Below, in pieces: positions 26,258 through 35,150 of a DNA stretch of 64,000 nucleotides. Source of the DNA: Actinomycetes bacterium (GTDB lineage Bacteria; Actinomycetota; Actinomycetes; Mycobacteriales; Mycobacteriaceae). Position numbers and translations under genes: made by a program. The DNA lies in assembly GCA_023461275.1 (NCBI GenBank), contig JAEYMI010000054.1, forward strand, positions 32,578 through 96,577, read 5' to 3'. How positions within the stretch are numbered: position 1 is the stretch's first letter; every line of letters starts with the position of its first letter. The notes beneath the pieces are model-generated. The model was not told the DNA's origin and searched no databases. It saw only the letters and a program-made list of their open reading frames with translations.

Positions 26258-27286
26258 CTACGAGACGAGCCACGCGGTCTCGAATCCGTGGCTTGTCACC
26301 TCGCCGGCGTCGGAGACGACAACGGTCGCCACCAGGTCACGGCCCGGCGGTTGCACCCGGATCACCACGCTTCCCGACGCCACCGCGTCGAGGCAGGAGG
26401 CCAGTTCCTCGTGCAGCCGTGACCTGGCCGCCGACGGCACATCGAGCGCGTCAAGCCCCCCGTCGTCGAGCAACGTCACCTCGACGCCGCGCCGCCGCGC
26501 CCGCCACGCGGCGGTGCCGATGGCCGGAACGTCGAGCGCCCGGGCCCGGATACCGTCGCGCAGGTATGCCTCGACGAGTCCGGACCGCTCGATATCGGAC
26601 GACGCGAGCGGTTGCGCGTCGGCGATCGCGGTGAGCAGCGGCCGCGCCCACCGGTCCAGGCGCGACTTCTGGGTGGCCTGCTCGATCTGGGTTGCCTCCA
26701 GCGCCGCGCTCTCCGCGGCGATACGCGTCTGCTCGGCACGCAGGCCGAAGATCGCCTTGCTCGCCGGGCGGATCAGATAGGCGAAGAAGGTGGCCGTCAC
26801 CAGCACCGCGAGGTTGGATACGAAGATGCCGACGGTCAGTGACCAGGCAAGGCTGTTGGCCGTGACGACGATGCCGGCGGCGACGAACGCCGTGACCTGC
26901 CCGGCCCACGCCGCCACGACACGGCCACGCACGCAGAGGAAGGCGCAGAGGATCACGCCCCCGCCCAGCGTCACGGTCACCGGGAGTGCGTTGGCGACCC
27001 TCGTCGGAAGCGTGGGGTAGATCAGCGCCACCTGCAGCGCGGGAATCGCGGCGACCGCCGCCGCGGGGACTGTCGGCATCGGATCACCGGCGATCACCAG
27101 CAGAGCAGCCGCCCCGAGGGCCAGCAGCGTCAACGCCCCGAGCACCGGGATCAGGCGCTGGTCGGGACCGGTCGAACCGACCGCCACCACGAAGGCGACC
27201 GCGACGAACACTGATGCCACCACCGAAGCCCGACGCGACTGCATACCGATCATCGTCGATGCGTCGGGGCTGATCATCGGTGCCAC
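26258..27286 (-). CDS. Membrane protein resembling a sensor kinase without recognisable catalytic motifs
   Basis: A 342-residue protein with about six membrane helices in residues 20-175 (ASVVASVFVAVAFVVAVG to FVSNLAVLVTATFFAYLI), then a cytosolic part. The cytosolic part has a coiled region (AEQTRIAAESAALEATQIEQ) and an ATPase-like C-terminus (ARSRLHEELASCLDAVASGS, VVIRVQPPGRDLVATVVVSD) but no clear phospho-His box, N box or G1/G2 glycine motifs. It follows the true kinase within the same operon, with a 21-base gap that consists of a tandem repeat. It may be a partner or decoy of that kinase. GTG start at 27286. Confidence 0.65.
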   Translation of the reverse strand: MAPMISPDASTMIGMQSRRASVVASVFVAVAFVVAVGSTGPDQRLIPVLGALTLLALGAAALLVIAGDPMPTVPAAAVAAIPALQVALIYPTLPTRVANALPVTVTLGGGVILCAFLCVRGRVVAAWAGQVTAFVAAGIVVTANSLAWSLTVGIFVSNLAVLVTATFFAYLIRPASKAIFGLRAEQTRIAAESAALEATQIEQATQKSRLDRWARPLLTAIADAQPLASSDIERSGLVEAYLRDGIRARALDVPAIGTAAWRARRRGVEVTLLDDGGLDALDVPSAARSRLHEELASCLDAVASGSVVIRVQPPGRDLVATVVVSDAGEVTSHGFETAWLVS

Positions 27287-27325
27287 CGGATCATCGCTGC
27301 CACCGGATCATCGCTGCCACCGGAT
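27275..27325. repeat. 17-bp tandem triplication at a gene junction
   Basis: Three head-to-tail copies of CATCGSTGCCACCGGAT, at 27275-27291, 27292-27308 and 27309-27325; the first differs at one base. The array holds the last codons and stop of the kinase gene and the start codon of the next gene, both on the minus strand. Since 17 is not a multiple of three, each copy is read in a different frame. Confidence 0.9.
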
Positions 27326-28474
27326 CTCGACCACAGTGCCCGCCCCGGGCCGGCTTCGCACCCGCGAGCTGCCGCCGTCGAGGCGCCGCATGCGTTCGGT
27401 GATGCTCATCGCGATTCCGAGCCGGCCGCCGGTGCGCGCGGGATCGAACCCGACGCCGAGGTCGGTGACCACGACGTCGACGGCATCGGGCGCCACCGAC
27501 ACCGTCAGCGCCCGATGGGCATCGTCGCCGGCGTGTAACACACTGTTGCGCAGGGCTTCTGCCATCGCGTTCGTGATCTCGGCGATGGCATGCGGCGGGT
27601 AGGAACCGCAATCGGGCGCCGTCGTCGCGGAAATCACCAGATGGTCGTCGATCTGCGCGGCGACGGTGGCCAATCGGTCCCGAACAGCGGATGCGCCGAC
27701 CCATCCCTCATCGGTCGCCCCCGCGAGTGTGGAGTCCAACTCGCGCAGCGCAACCCGGGCATGGTCGCGGGTCCGGTCGGTGACCGGACCGCGGTGTGTT
27801 TCGAGCAGCACCGCCAGGATCTGGTCGTGGATGAGCGCGTCGAACCTCGCCCGCTCCTGTGTTCTGGCTTCTCGTGCCGCCGCGGCTGCCGCCTGGCCGG
27901 CGACGACGGCGCGCGTGCGGTCCAGATCGCGTGCGGTGGCCAGCCCGACGAGTACCGCGGCGACGAACACACCGCTGACCGCGACCGACCAGGCGGCCTC
28001 ATAGGCGATCCGGGCCGGGAGCGCCTGGCCACCCGCGAGCCCCATCTGGTCGGTCGTCGCCGACAGCACCGACGCGGCGACCTGAACCGCCATCGCCGCC
28101 CAGGCGCGCAGTACGAGCGCGGCGCTGAGTCCGGCGAGCCCGGCGAACATCACGAGCCAATTGGAGCGTGAGTGTAAACCGTTGAGTGTCAGCCCATTCC
28201 AGGCAGGTAGCCACAGCAGATTCGCCAGCAGGTAGCCCCCCGCGGCAGCGGTTGCCGCCCCCGGCATCCACCGTTGTCCGACACCGAAGGTCGACATGAA
28301 CAGGCCGATACCCGGGATGAAGACCAGTCCCACCGCGATCGGTGTCCACCAGGCGGCGACCAGCGACGCGGTGCGGTCGAGTTCAGGCAGCGAAACGAGA
28401 AAGAAACCGACGAAGCCCACGCCGATGAACCGTGCCAGCAGTCGTTCGATACGCCTGCCGTCGATCGCGGTCAT
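27308..28474 (-). CDS. Sensor histidine kinase (NarX/DesK-like)
   Basis: A 388-residue membrane histidine kinase. About six membrane helices occupy residues 15-200 (FIGVGFVGFFLVSLPEL, AVSGVFVAAVLVGLATA). The dimerisation helix contains RARFDALIHDQILAVLLETH, whose His is the likely phosphorylation site. The ATPase domain has AIAEITNAMAEALRNSVLHA (N box), VVVTDLGVGFDPARTGGRLGIAMSI (G1/G2) and PGAGTVVEIRW at the end. The ATG at 28474 overlaps the response regulator stop. The signal sensed is not evident. Confidence 0.88.
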   Translation of the reverse strand: MTAIDGRRIERLLARFIGVGFVGFFLVSLPELDRTASLVAAWWTPIAVGLVFIPGIGLFMSTFGVGQRWMPGAATAAAGGYLLANLLWLPAWNGLTLNGLHSRSNWLVMFAGLAGLSAALVLRAWAAMAVQVAASVLSATTDQMGLAGGQALPARIAYEAAWSVAVSGVFVAAVLVGLATARDLDRTRAVVAGQAAAAAAREARTQERARFDALIHDQILAVLLETHRGPVTDRTRDHARVALRELDSTLAGATDEGWVGASAVRDRLATVAAQIDDHLVISATTAPDCGSYPPHAIAEITNAMAEALRNSVLHAGDDAHRALTVSVAPDAVDVVVTDLGVGFDPARTGGRLGIAMSITERMRRLDGGSSRVRSRPGAGTVVEIRWQR

Positions 28475-29133
28475 ACCCGCGGCTGTGACGAGTCCATCAC
28501 CAGCAAACCGTCTTCGACGGCCCGCCGGAACAGGTCGACCTTGGTCCGTGCGGGCCTTCCGGCGTCGGCGTACTTCTGCCGAATTCGCTTGAGATATTCG
28601 TGAACCGTATCCACCTGAACATGCATTGTCTCGGCAATCCGACGTGAGGTCTCGCCATTGGCGTATAGGGTGAGCACTCGCTGCAGCTGTGGGCTGAGTT
28701 CGACGACTGCGAGATCGGGATCGGAATCGATGGCGGCGGCCCAGTCGACGCCGAAAACCTGCTCGCCACGCGCTGCGGCAAGGACCGCCGCGATGACGTC
28801 GGCTCGCCCGGCGCTCTTGCGGACCACACCGGCGACACCCGCCCGCGCTGCCGAGCGCATCAGCTCGGGATGTTCACCCGAGGTGTAGACCAACACGCTG
28901 ATCCCGTTGCGGTGCAGGCATTCTACGTTGTCGTGCGGAGTTGAACCGTCGGTCAGACGCAGATCGAGGATGGCCACGTCGAGGTCGGTGGTCTGTTCCA
29001 GCAGCTCCGGCAGCGTCGATGCCGATGCGGCCAGCTCCAGACGATCATCGTCGGCGAGAATTCGTTCGATTCCCCAGATCGCCGAGGGGTGGTCGTCGAC
29101 CATACCGACTCGAAACACGTCGTTGATTGTCAT
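28471..29133 (-). CDS. NarL/FixJ-type response regulator
   Basis: A 220-residue two-component regulator. The receiver domain has the acidic pair in VGMVDDHPSAIWGIE, the phospho-Asp in LDVAILDLRLTDGS, and the Lys in VVRKSAGR. The LuxR-type HTH is LSPQLQRVLTLYANGETSRR followed by IAETMHVQVDTVHEYLKRI, with an unusual extra Asp/Glu content. Start 29133 has GGAGGAG eight bases upstream; the longer frame to 29274 has no such signal. It is the first gene of the operon with the kinase, kinase-like protein and TetR, and is divergent from the small secreted protein gene. Confidence 0.92.
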   Translation of the reverse strand: MTINDVFRVGMVDDHPSAIWGIERILADDDRLELAASASTLPELLEQTTDLDVAILDLRLTDGSTPHDNVECLHRNGISVLVYTSGEHPELMRSAARAGVAGVVRKSAGRADVIAAVLAAARGEQVFGVDWAAAIDSDPDLAVVELSPQLQRVLTLYANGETSRRIAETMHVQVDTVHEYLKRIRQKYADAGRPARTKVDLFRRAVEDGLLVMDSSQPRV

Positions 29134-29289
29134 GGGCTCCTCCGACTTGTCAGCCACTGCGACCATTTTCCCCCCATTCTTGGGACTTATCGGATGAATG
29201 CGGAATTCATAACGTGATGATCGTCGTTCCGGCCGAACCATCCCCCCGCTGGAGGAGTCGGAAATGACAGTCACGAACAGGACATTGAC

Positions 29290-29784
29290 ATGCGTTCACA
29301 CTTACGCAATCGAATCACCCGAACCACTGCTGCCGTCATTGTCGCAGCGGCATCGACGCTCGGACTGGCCGCCCTCGGGGCCGGTGAGGGATCGGCCGCA
29401 CCCATTCCGCCCGGCGGATCCAGCGCGGTGATGTTCATCAACAACAAGACCGGGTGGCCGCTGAACCTGGAAAACTTCCCGAACACGAGCGTCGGGGCGG
29501 GCAGTTCGTTGGACGTCCGCTGGATCGACGCACCGCCGGCGGTTCTCGCGCCCGGAGCGACCGCGGTGGTCAGCGCATGGGCCGCCAATCCGGCCGACAT
29601 GGGTGTCGACGTCACGTACTCCTACAACTATCGATTCGGCAGCCACGTGTCCTACACCTCCTCGCTCGGGCACATCCTGGGGTTCACCAACACCATCGGC
29701 ACCAAAGCGTCGCCCGGCGAGTCGGTGCAGGCGAACATCCTGCAGTTCGGCGCGGCATCGAAAGCGGCGTTCACGCTCTCCTGA
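29290..29784 (+). CDS. Small secreted protein of unknown family
   Basis: A 164-residue exported protein. The signal peptide ends near GEGSAAP (about residue 37). The mature part is probably beta-rich: SAVMFINNKTGWPLNLENFP, SLDVRWIDAPPAVLAPGAT, GVDVTYSYNYRFGSHVSYTS. Such alternating polar strands recall small lectin-, thaumatin- or aegerolysin-like secreted proteins, but I cannot place it in a family. No Cys is present. It is divergent from the response regulator operon, which could control it, and lies 25 bases before the BAAT-type gene. Confidence 0.7.
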   Translation: MRSHLRNRITRTTAAVIVAAASTLGLAALGAGEGSAAPIPPGGSSAVMFINNKTGWPLNLENFPNTSVGAGSSLDVRWIDAPPAVLAPGATAVVSAWAANPADMGVDVTYSYNYRFGSHVSYTSSLGHILGFTNTIGTKASPGESVQANILQFGAASKAAFTLS

Positions 29785-29809
29785 TCAGGCCCACGGGAAG
29801 GATTGCGGC

Positions 29810-31063
29810 ATGCAACTCGGTGTGGTCGGCGACGACGGACTCGTAGATTCCACGGTGCGGTTCCGGGTGTCGGAGACCACCGCCACCGAGGTGACCCTGA
29901 CCGTGTCGGGATACGACGCGGCAGGGTCCCGGTGGCGATCCGACGGCGACTACCGCCTCGACGGATCCGGCGAGCTGGTGATCACCGATCCGGACGCGCC
30001 GTGGACGACGATGCGGTTCGACGATCCGGGTGCCACACCGACGACGTTCGAGGCAACCGACTCCCAACTCGATTTCACCGCAACAGTATTCGACGGCACC
30101 GAGTCGGCAAGCCGAACGGTGCGGCGAATCTGGGGGCGCGATCTGGCGTCGGAGAACCTGACCGGTGACGGTTGGGAGCTGGCGGTCTATCGTCCGCACG
30201 GACACAGCGGGCCACTGCCCGCCGTCGTCGTGCTCCCCGGCACGATGGTCAGCCGCACGGTGACCGGCACCGCAGCGCTGCTGGCCTCACACGGGTATGT
30301 CACCGCGGTCCTCTACTACACCCAGCGGCCGGGACTTCCCGAGCACTTCGTCCGGATTCGCACCGAAGCCATCGCCGACGGGATCGCCGCGCTGTCCGCA
30401 CTGTCCTACGTCAACTCTGACGCCATCGCCATCCACGCGGCGTCGGTGGGAGTGCAGACCGCACTGGCCACCATGACCAAGACCGGGACGAAGGCGAAGG
30501 CGGTGGTGGTCGTCGCGCCGAGCCACGTGGTGTTCCAGTCGTTGCGGACCGACGGCCCGCCCGAGAAGGCATCGGCGTTGACCCATGCCGGCGTCGACCT
30601 GCCGTACGTACCGGTGCGCGCCGATCGCCTGTTGCCGCAACTGGCGGTAAATCTATTGCGCAGCAAGCTGTTTCGCGGCCCGACATCGACGGCACTGGCC
30701 ACCACCAAAGCCTACGAGGGCGGCCTGCGGGACCGGACGGCGGTAGAAGCCGCCACAATCCCGGTAGAGGAGATCGATGCCCCGATCCTGGCGATCGCCG
30801 GAACCGATGATCAGTGTTACCCGGCGGCGGCGATGGCCAAGGAGATCATCGACCGTCGCGCGCGTGACGCGCACTGCCCGTCCGGTGACGATCAGCTGGT
30901 GATCTACCCACGTGTCGGACACTTCATCCGGCCACCGGCGGCTCCGACCACCGTCACCAGATCCCCCGGCCTCATCGGTGGCGGGGAGCCCGCCGCGATC
31001 GCGGCCGCCGAGCGCGACGCCTGGACCCGGATTCTGGGCTTTCTGCTGACCCACCTCTCGTGA
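29810..31063 (+). CDS. Acyl-CoA thioesterase / BAAT-family acyltransferase
   Basis: A 417-residue protein with the two-domain order of acyl-CoA thioesterases and bile acid-CoA:amino acid N-acyltransferase. An N-terminal beta domain (FRVSETTATEVTLTVSGYDA, WTTMRFDDPGAT) precedes an alpha/beta hydrolase domain from about residue 130 (PAVVVLPGTMVSRTVTGTAA). The nucleophile elbow is AIHAASVGVQ (Ser), with Asp in AIAGTDDQCYPA and His in RVGHFIRPP. It would act on acyl-CoA; transfer or plain hydrolysis cannot be told apart. The ATG at 29810 has GGGAAGGA upstream; the longer frame overlaps the secreted protein gene. Confidence 0.82.
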   Translation: MQLGVVGDDGLVDSTVRFRVSETTATEVTLTVSGYDAAGSRWRSDGDYRLDGSGELVITDPDAPWTTMRFDDPGATPTTFEATDSQLDFTATVFDGTESASRTVRRIWGRDLASENLTGDGWELAVYRPHGHSGPLPAVVVLPGTMVSRTVTGTAALLASHGYVTAVLYYTQRPGLPEHFVRIRTEAIADGIAALSALSYVNSDAIAIHAASVGVQTALATMTKTGTKAKAVVVVAPSHVVFQSLRTDGPPEKASALTHAGVDLPYVPVRADRLLPQLAVNLLRSKLFRGPTSTALATTKAYEGGLRDRTAVEAATIPVEEIDAPILAIAGTDDQCYPAAAMAKEIIDRRARDAHCPSGDDQLVIYPRVGHFIRPPAAPTTVTRSPGLIGGGEPAAIAAAERDAWTRILGFLLTHLS

Positions 31064-31328
31064 CCGGTTTTTCGAGTACTACCGGCACCCGAACGGCACT
31101 TACGCTCACCGTGATTAAAACGTGACCCGGTGGTTTGCGCAGACAGATCAAGTCATCGACACAGGTCAACGCGCTGTACCCGGACACGTTTCACGGCGGA
31201 CGCCGAGCGGTCTTCGCCAGTTGCGCTACCTCGACGCCCACCGGTTTATAGGCTGAGACATTCCGGCCACAGCTCCGCTGCCGTCGCCCCGGGGGGACAA
31301 GGCCGGTTCCACTGACGATGGGATTGCT

Positions 31329-31976
31329 GTGGGCAGCTTGTGGGACTACATCCACGGACACGCCTCAAATCTGGCGTTTCTCACCTATCAACATGCGTCG
31401 CTGTCCTTTCAGACCGTTCTGGTCGGAACACTGGCGGCTCTGCTGATCTCGGTACTGGTGTACCGATTGCCGTTCATGTCCGCTTTCACGTTGACGTGGA
31501 GCCGTGTGGCACTGACGATTCCGTCGCTGGCCTTGCTGGCGTTGTTGATCGTGCCGTTCGGACTCGGTGTGGTGCCGTCGTTTCTGATGCTGGCGTTCTT
31601 CGCCGCGATGCCGGTCATCGGCAACGCCGTAGTCGGCCTGCGATCGGTTCCACCGTCGGTCATCGAATCCGCTCGCGGAATCGGCTTGCCGCGCTGGCGA
31701 ATTCTGCTGTCGGTGGAGTTGCCGATGGCCTGGCCGGTGATCCTGACCGGCATTCGGGTGTCGACCCAGATGATCGTCGGTGTTGCCGCGATCGTCGCCT
31801 ACGTCCTCGGCCCAGGCCTGGGATCACTGATCTTCAGCGGTCTGTCCCGCCTCGGTGGCGCCAACGCGCTTGAAATGGCGGCCACCGGAACGATTCTCAT
31901 CGTCATCATCGCGCTCGTCTTCGACGCACTTCTCGTACTCCTCGGCCGACTCACCATCTCCAAAGGACTGGCATGA
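31329..31976 (+). CDS. Osmoprotectant ABC transporter permease (OpuB/ProW type)
   Basis: A 215-residue inner-membrane permease with five to six helices. The EAA-type loop is ESARGIGLPRWRILLSVELP, which docks to the ATPase. The N-terminus (FLTYQHASLSFQTVLVGTLA) is the usual BPD-transporter start of the glycine betaine/choline group. GTG start at 31329. It is the first of four genes joined by ATGA overlaps. The 265-base gap upstream contains no ORF I can support; TATAGGCT near 31246 is a possible -10 element, so the promoter is probably there. Confidence 0.9.
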   Translation: MGSLWDYIHGHASNLAFLTYQHASLSFQTVLVGTLAALLISVLVYRLPFMSAFTLTWSRVALTIPSLALLALLIVPFGLGVVPSFLMLAFFAAMPVIGNAVVGLRSVPPSVIESARGIGLPRWRILLSVELPMAWPVILTGIRVSTQMIVGVAAIVAYVLGPGLGSLIFSGLSRLGGANALEMAATGTILIVIIALVFDALLVLLGRLTISKGLA

Positions 31977-33256
31977 CCGATACACAGACCTCTCCCCCGG
32001 CCTCGCAGCAGACGGTCACCGGTGCATCCATCCGCCTCGACGGCGTGGTGAAAACCTATCGAGGGCAGTCCGAACCCGCGGTGAAGAAGCTCGACCTGGA
32101 CATCCAGGCCGGTCACATCGTGGCCTTCGTCGGACCGTCGGGCTGCGGTAAGACCACCACATTGAAGATGATCAACCGCCTCATCGAGCCGACCCAGGGC
32201 CGCATCCTGATCGACGATCGCGATGTGACACACGAGAATCCGGACAAGCTGCGTCAGGGTATCGGGTACGTCATCCAGTCCGGCGGCCTGTTCCCCCACT
32301 GGTCGGTTGCCAAGAACATCGGCGCCATCCCCCGCGTGCTCGGCTGGGACAAGAAGCGCATCGCCGACCGCACCGAGTATCTGCTCGACCTCGTCGGACT
32401 CGACGCCGGACAGTTCGCCGACCGGCTGCCCAAGGACATGTCCGGTGGTCAGCAGCAGCGAGTCGGGGTGGCCCGCGCGCTGGCCGCCGACCCGCCGATC
32501 CTGCTGATGGACGAGCCGTTCGGTGCGGTCGATCCGATCACCCGGGTTCGACTGCAGGACAAGCTGATCGCCATCCAACACGAACTGGGCAAGACGATCG
32601 TGGTGGTCACCCACGATTTCGAGGAGGCCACCAAGCTCGGCGACAAGGTGCTCATCCTCTCGCAGGGCGGGCACATCGAGCAGTACGCGGCACCCGAGGA
32701 GATCCTGGCCAATCCGGCGACACCGTTCGTCGAAGAATTCATCGGATCCGGTGCGACGCTGGCGCATCTGACGCTGTCGCGTGTGCGCGACGTCGAGCAC
32801 GATCTGGTGACCACCGCGAGGGTCGGCGAATCCTCGCGTGCCGCAGGCGATCGCGCGGTGGCCGCCGGGCACACCTGGGTGGTCGTCGTCGACGAGCACG
32901 GTCATCCGCGCGCATGGCCGTCGCTGGAGGAACTGGAATCCAAAGAGCAGGTGTCGGATTACGTCGACCATCGCCTGCCCGCGGTGGCCACGTCGTCGAC
33001 CCTCAACGACGCACTCGACACGATGCTCGCCGCGAGCCAGGGCGGCACACTCGTCACCGACGGCCGCGGCCGGGTGATCGGATCGCTGTCGATCAAGGCG
33101 GTGATGGATGTCATCCGTGGCCAACTCGCCGACGCGCGAGACGAATCCGAGAACGGCTACGTCACCCACAAGGAGGGCACCGGGCCGATCGAGACGCCGC
33201 TGGTGGTCGCCGACGACACCGACCTCGACGCGGCCACCGGGACGAGTGCGGAATGA
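31973..33256 (+). CDS. Osmoprotectant ABC transporter ATP-binding protein with CBS region
   Basis: A 427-residue ATPase of the OpuCA/ProV type. Walker A is VGPSGCGKTTTLKMINR, the Q-loop GYVIQSGGLFPHWSV, signature MSGGQQQRVGVARALA, Walker B PILLMDEPFGAVD, and the switch His in VVVTHDFEEATKLGD. Residues from about 290 form a CBS-like regulatory tail (SSTLNDALDTMLAASQGGTL and IGSLSIKAVMDVIRG), which in this family senses ionic strength or nucleotide. It overlaps both neighbouring permease genes by 4 bases. Confidence 0.93.
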   Translation: MTDTQTSPPASQQTVTGASIRLDGVVKTYRGQSEPAVKKLDLDIQAGHIVAFVGPSGCGKTTTLKMINRLIEPTQGRILIDDRDVTHENPDKLRQGIGYVIQSGGLFPHWSVAKNIGAIPRVLGWDKKRIADRTEYLLDLVGLDAGQFADRLPKDMSGGQQQRVGVARALAADPPILLMDEPFGAVDPITRVRLQDKLIAIQHELGKTIVVVTHDFEEATKLGDKVLILSQGGHIEQYAAPEEILANPATPFVEEFIGSGATLAHLTLSRVRDVEHDLVTTARVGESSRAAGDRAVAAGHTWVVVVDEHGHPRAWPSLEELESKEQVSDYVDHRLPAVATSSTLNDALDTMLAASQGGTLVTDGRGRVIGSLSIKAVMDVIRGQLADARDESENGYVTHKEGTGPIETPLVVADDTDLDAATGTSAE

Positions 33257-34053
33257 CCACTGCCGCAACCAATGAGGCCGTGCTCACCACCGCGGCCGGT
33301 ACGCCGGGTGGATTGGTCTCCCGACTACGACACTGGCCGATGGACGTCTGGCTCGAGCCGCTGATCATCGTCATCCTGGGCGTCGGATACACGATCTGGT
33401 ACCAAACGACCACCTTCACCGAGACCGAACTCGCGTCGTTGTCGTGGCCGACGTTGCGCACCACCATCCTCGATCACATCCAGCTGACGCTGGTGGCCAC
33501 CGTGATCGTGGTCGCGATCGCGATCCCGTTGGGAATTCTGCTGACCCGGCCGTCACTGAAGTGGCTCAACCCGATCGCGGTCAACATCGCGAATATCGGC
33601 CAGGCGGCCCCGGCGGTAGGCCTGTTGGTGTTGTTCACCTTCTGGCTCGGCACCGGATTCCGCACGGCCGTCATCGGTTTGGTGGTGTACGCGGTGCTCC
33701 CGATCCTGCAAAACACCATCGTCGGACTCAACCAGGTCGATCGCCGCACCATCGAGGCCTCCCGCGGCATCGGATACTCCGCTGCGCGAACGCTTCTCCA
33801 GGTCGAGCTGCCGCTGGCGGTGCCGGTGATCCTCAACGGTGTGCGCACCGCGCTGGTGATCCTGGTCGGCACGGCAACACTGAGTACCTTCATCGGCGCC
33901 ACCAGCCTGGGCACCCTGATCACCACCGGCATCACGCTGTTCCTTCCGAAACTTCTGGTCTCGGGAGCGATCCTGGTGGGGTTGCTCGCGCTGGTCATCG
34001 ATTGGCTCGGGCGCCTGGTGGAGTTGGTCGCGACCCCCAAGGGCCTGTCATGA
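33253..34053 (+). CDS. Osmoprotectant ABC transporter second permease
   Basis: A 266-residue permease of the OpuB/ProW group and partner of the first permease. Helices begin at LEPLIIVILGVGYTIWYQ; a coupling loop reads EASRGIGYSAARTLLQVELP. Compared with the first permease it has an N-terminal extension of about 30 residues and an extra helix. Two different permeases with one ATPase and one binding protein is the known layout of OpuB/OpuC importers. Start 33253 overlaps the ATPase stop (ATGA); the longer in-frame ORF from 32914 lies inside the ATPase gene and is rejected. Confidence 0.92.
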   Translation: MTTAATNEAVLTTAAGTPGGLVSRLRHWPMDVWLEPLIIVILGVGYTIWYQTTTFTETELASLSWPTLRTTILDHIQLTLVATVIVVAIAIPLGILLTRPSLKWLNPIAVNIANIGQAAPAVGLLVLFTFWLGTGFRTAVIGLVVYAVLPILQNTIVGLNQVDRRTIEASRGIGYSAARTLLQVELPLAVPVILNGVRTALVILVGTATLSTFIGATSLGTLITTGITLFLPKLLVSGAILVGLLALVIDWLGRLVELVATPKGLS

Positions 34054-35033
34054 GGCGCGCGCGGTTGTCAGTTCTGCTCAGCGCCTTGATGATCGCGTTG
34101 GTCACCGCCGTGGGCGCCTGCGGGCTGGTGAGTTCCTCGGGCACCTTCCACAAGGCCTCGCTGCCCGACGGCCAACGACCGCTCGACGGCGTCTCGGTCA
34201 CCGTGTCGTCGAAGAACTTCACCGAAGGTGTGATCCTCGGCAAGATCAGCGCGACGTACTTCGCCGCGGCGGGCGCCAACGTCACCGACCTGACCGGCGC
34301 TCCCGGCTCGGCGTCGTCCCGCCAGGCCCAACTCAATGGCGACGTCGACATCCTGTGGGAGTACACCGGCACCGCATGGGTCACCTATCACCATGAGACC
34401 GAGGTGATCCCGGATCCCGCCGAGCTCTGGCAACGCGTCCACGACGTCGAGCTCAAGGACAACAACCTGGAGTGGTTGCCGCCGGCCAAGTTCAACGACA
34501 CCTACGCCTTCGCGGCGTCGACACCGACCGCGCAGCGTCTCGGCGTCAAGTCGTTGTCCGATGTCGCGAAGCTGCCGGTGAACGAGCGAACCTTCTGCAT
34601 CAACGATGAATTCTTCAGTCGCTCCGACGGTTTCATTCCGATGCTCAAGGCTTACGGGATCGAGTACAACACTCCCGACGGCGTGCCGTCGGGAAATGTC
34701 ACCACGATGGACTCCGGTGTGGTCTACACCTCGACCGCCAAGTCCCAGCCGTGCAACTTCGGCATGGTCTACACCACCGATGGTCGGATCAAGAACCTCA
34801 ATCTCGTTGTGCTGGAAGACGACAAGAAGTACTTCCTGCCCTACAGCGGCACCACGGTGGTGCGTAAATCGGTTCTCGACGCCCATCCGCAGATCGCGAC
34901 GCTGACCGCGAACCTGTCCGAGCGGCTCACCGATCAGGTGATGCAGGAACTCAACGGCCGCGTAGACATCGACGGGGAGGACCCCGCCGATGTCGCCTAC
35001 GACTGGCTGAAAAGCGAAGGATTGGTGCGCTAA
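34050..35033 (+). CDS. Osmoprotectant ABC substrate-binding lipoprotein (OpuBC/ProX type)
   Basis: A 327-residue binding lipoprotein. The signal peptide ends in AVGAC, the lipobox. The mature protein has VTVSSKNFTEGVILGKISA, the standard entry of the glycine betaine/choline/carnitine-binding OpuAC family, then QLNGDVDILWEYTGTAWVTY, LPPAKFNDTYAFAAS and NFGMVYTTDGRIKNLNLVVL. Aromatic residues in these stretches could form the cage for a quaternary amine, so choline, betaine or ectoine-like cargo is likely. It is the last gene of the four-gene operon, and a hairpin at 35032-35147 follows. Confidence 0.92.
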   Translation: MRRARLSVLLSALMIALVTAVGACGLVSSSGTFHKASLPDGQRPLDGVSVTVSSKNFTEGVILGKISATYFAAAGANVTDLTGAPGSASSRQAQLNGDVDILWEYTGTAWVTYHHETEVIPDPAELWQRVHDVELKDNNLEWLPPAKFNDTYAFAASTPTAQRLGVKSLSDVAKLPVNERTFCINDEFFSRSDGFIPMLKAYGIEYNTPDGVPSGNVTTMDSGVVYTSTAKSQPCNFGMVYTTDGRIKNLNLVVLEDDKKYFLPYSGTTVVRKSVLDAHPQIATLTANLSERLTDQVMQELNGRVDIDGEDPADVAYDWLKSEGLVR

Positions 35034-35147
35034 ACGTCCGGTTCTTCCGCGTCGCCGCCTCCGGTTCTTCCGCGTCGAACTCGGCGTTCCGGCACCAGCA
35101 GGACACGGACGACCTGAATCGACGCGGAAGAACCTTCCCCGACGTTT
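35032..35147. repeat. Long hairpin containing two copies of a CCGGTTCTTCCGCGTCG repeat
   Basis: CCGGTTCTTCCGCGTCG occurs twice (35038-35054 with one base of flank and 35061-35077). The complement TCGACGCGGAAGAACC (35119-35134) can pair with either. AAACGTC (35032-35038) also pairs with GACGTTT (35141-35147). The structure fills the gap between convergent genes and probably ends both transcripts. Bases 35063-35099 recur at 63836-63872 with one mismatch. Confidence 0.75.
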
Positions 35148-35150
35148 GAC

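Noticed and set aside
27275..27325. CRISPR-like array
   Set aside because: Three direct 17-bp copies without spacers, inside a gene junction; no cas genes anywhere in the window.
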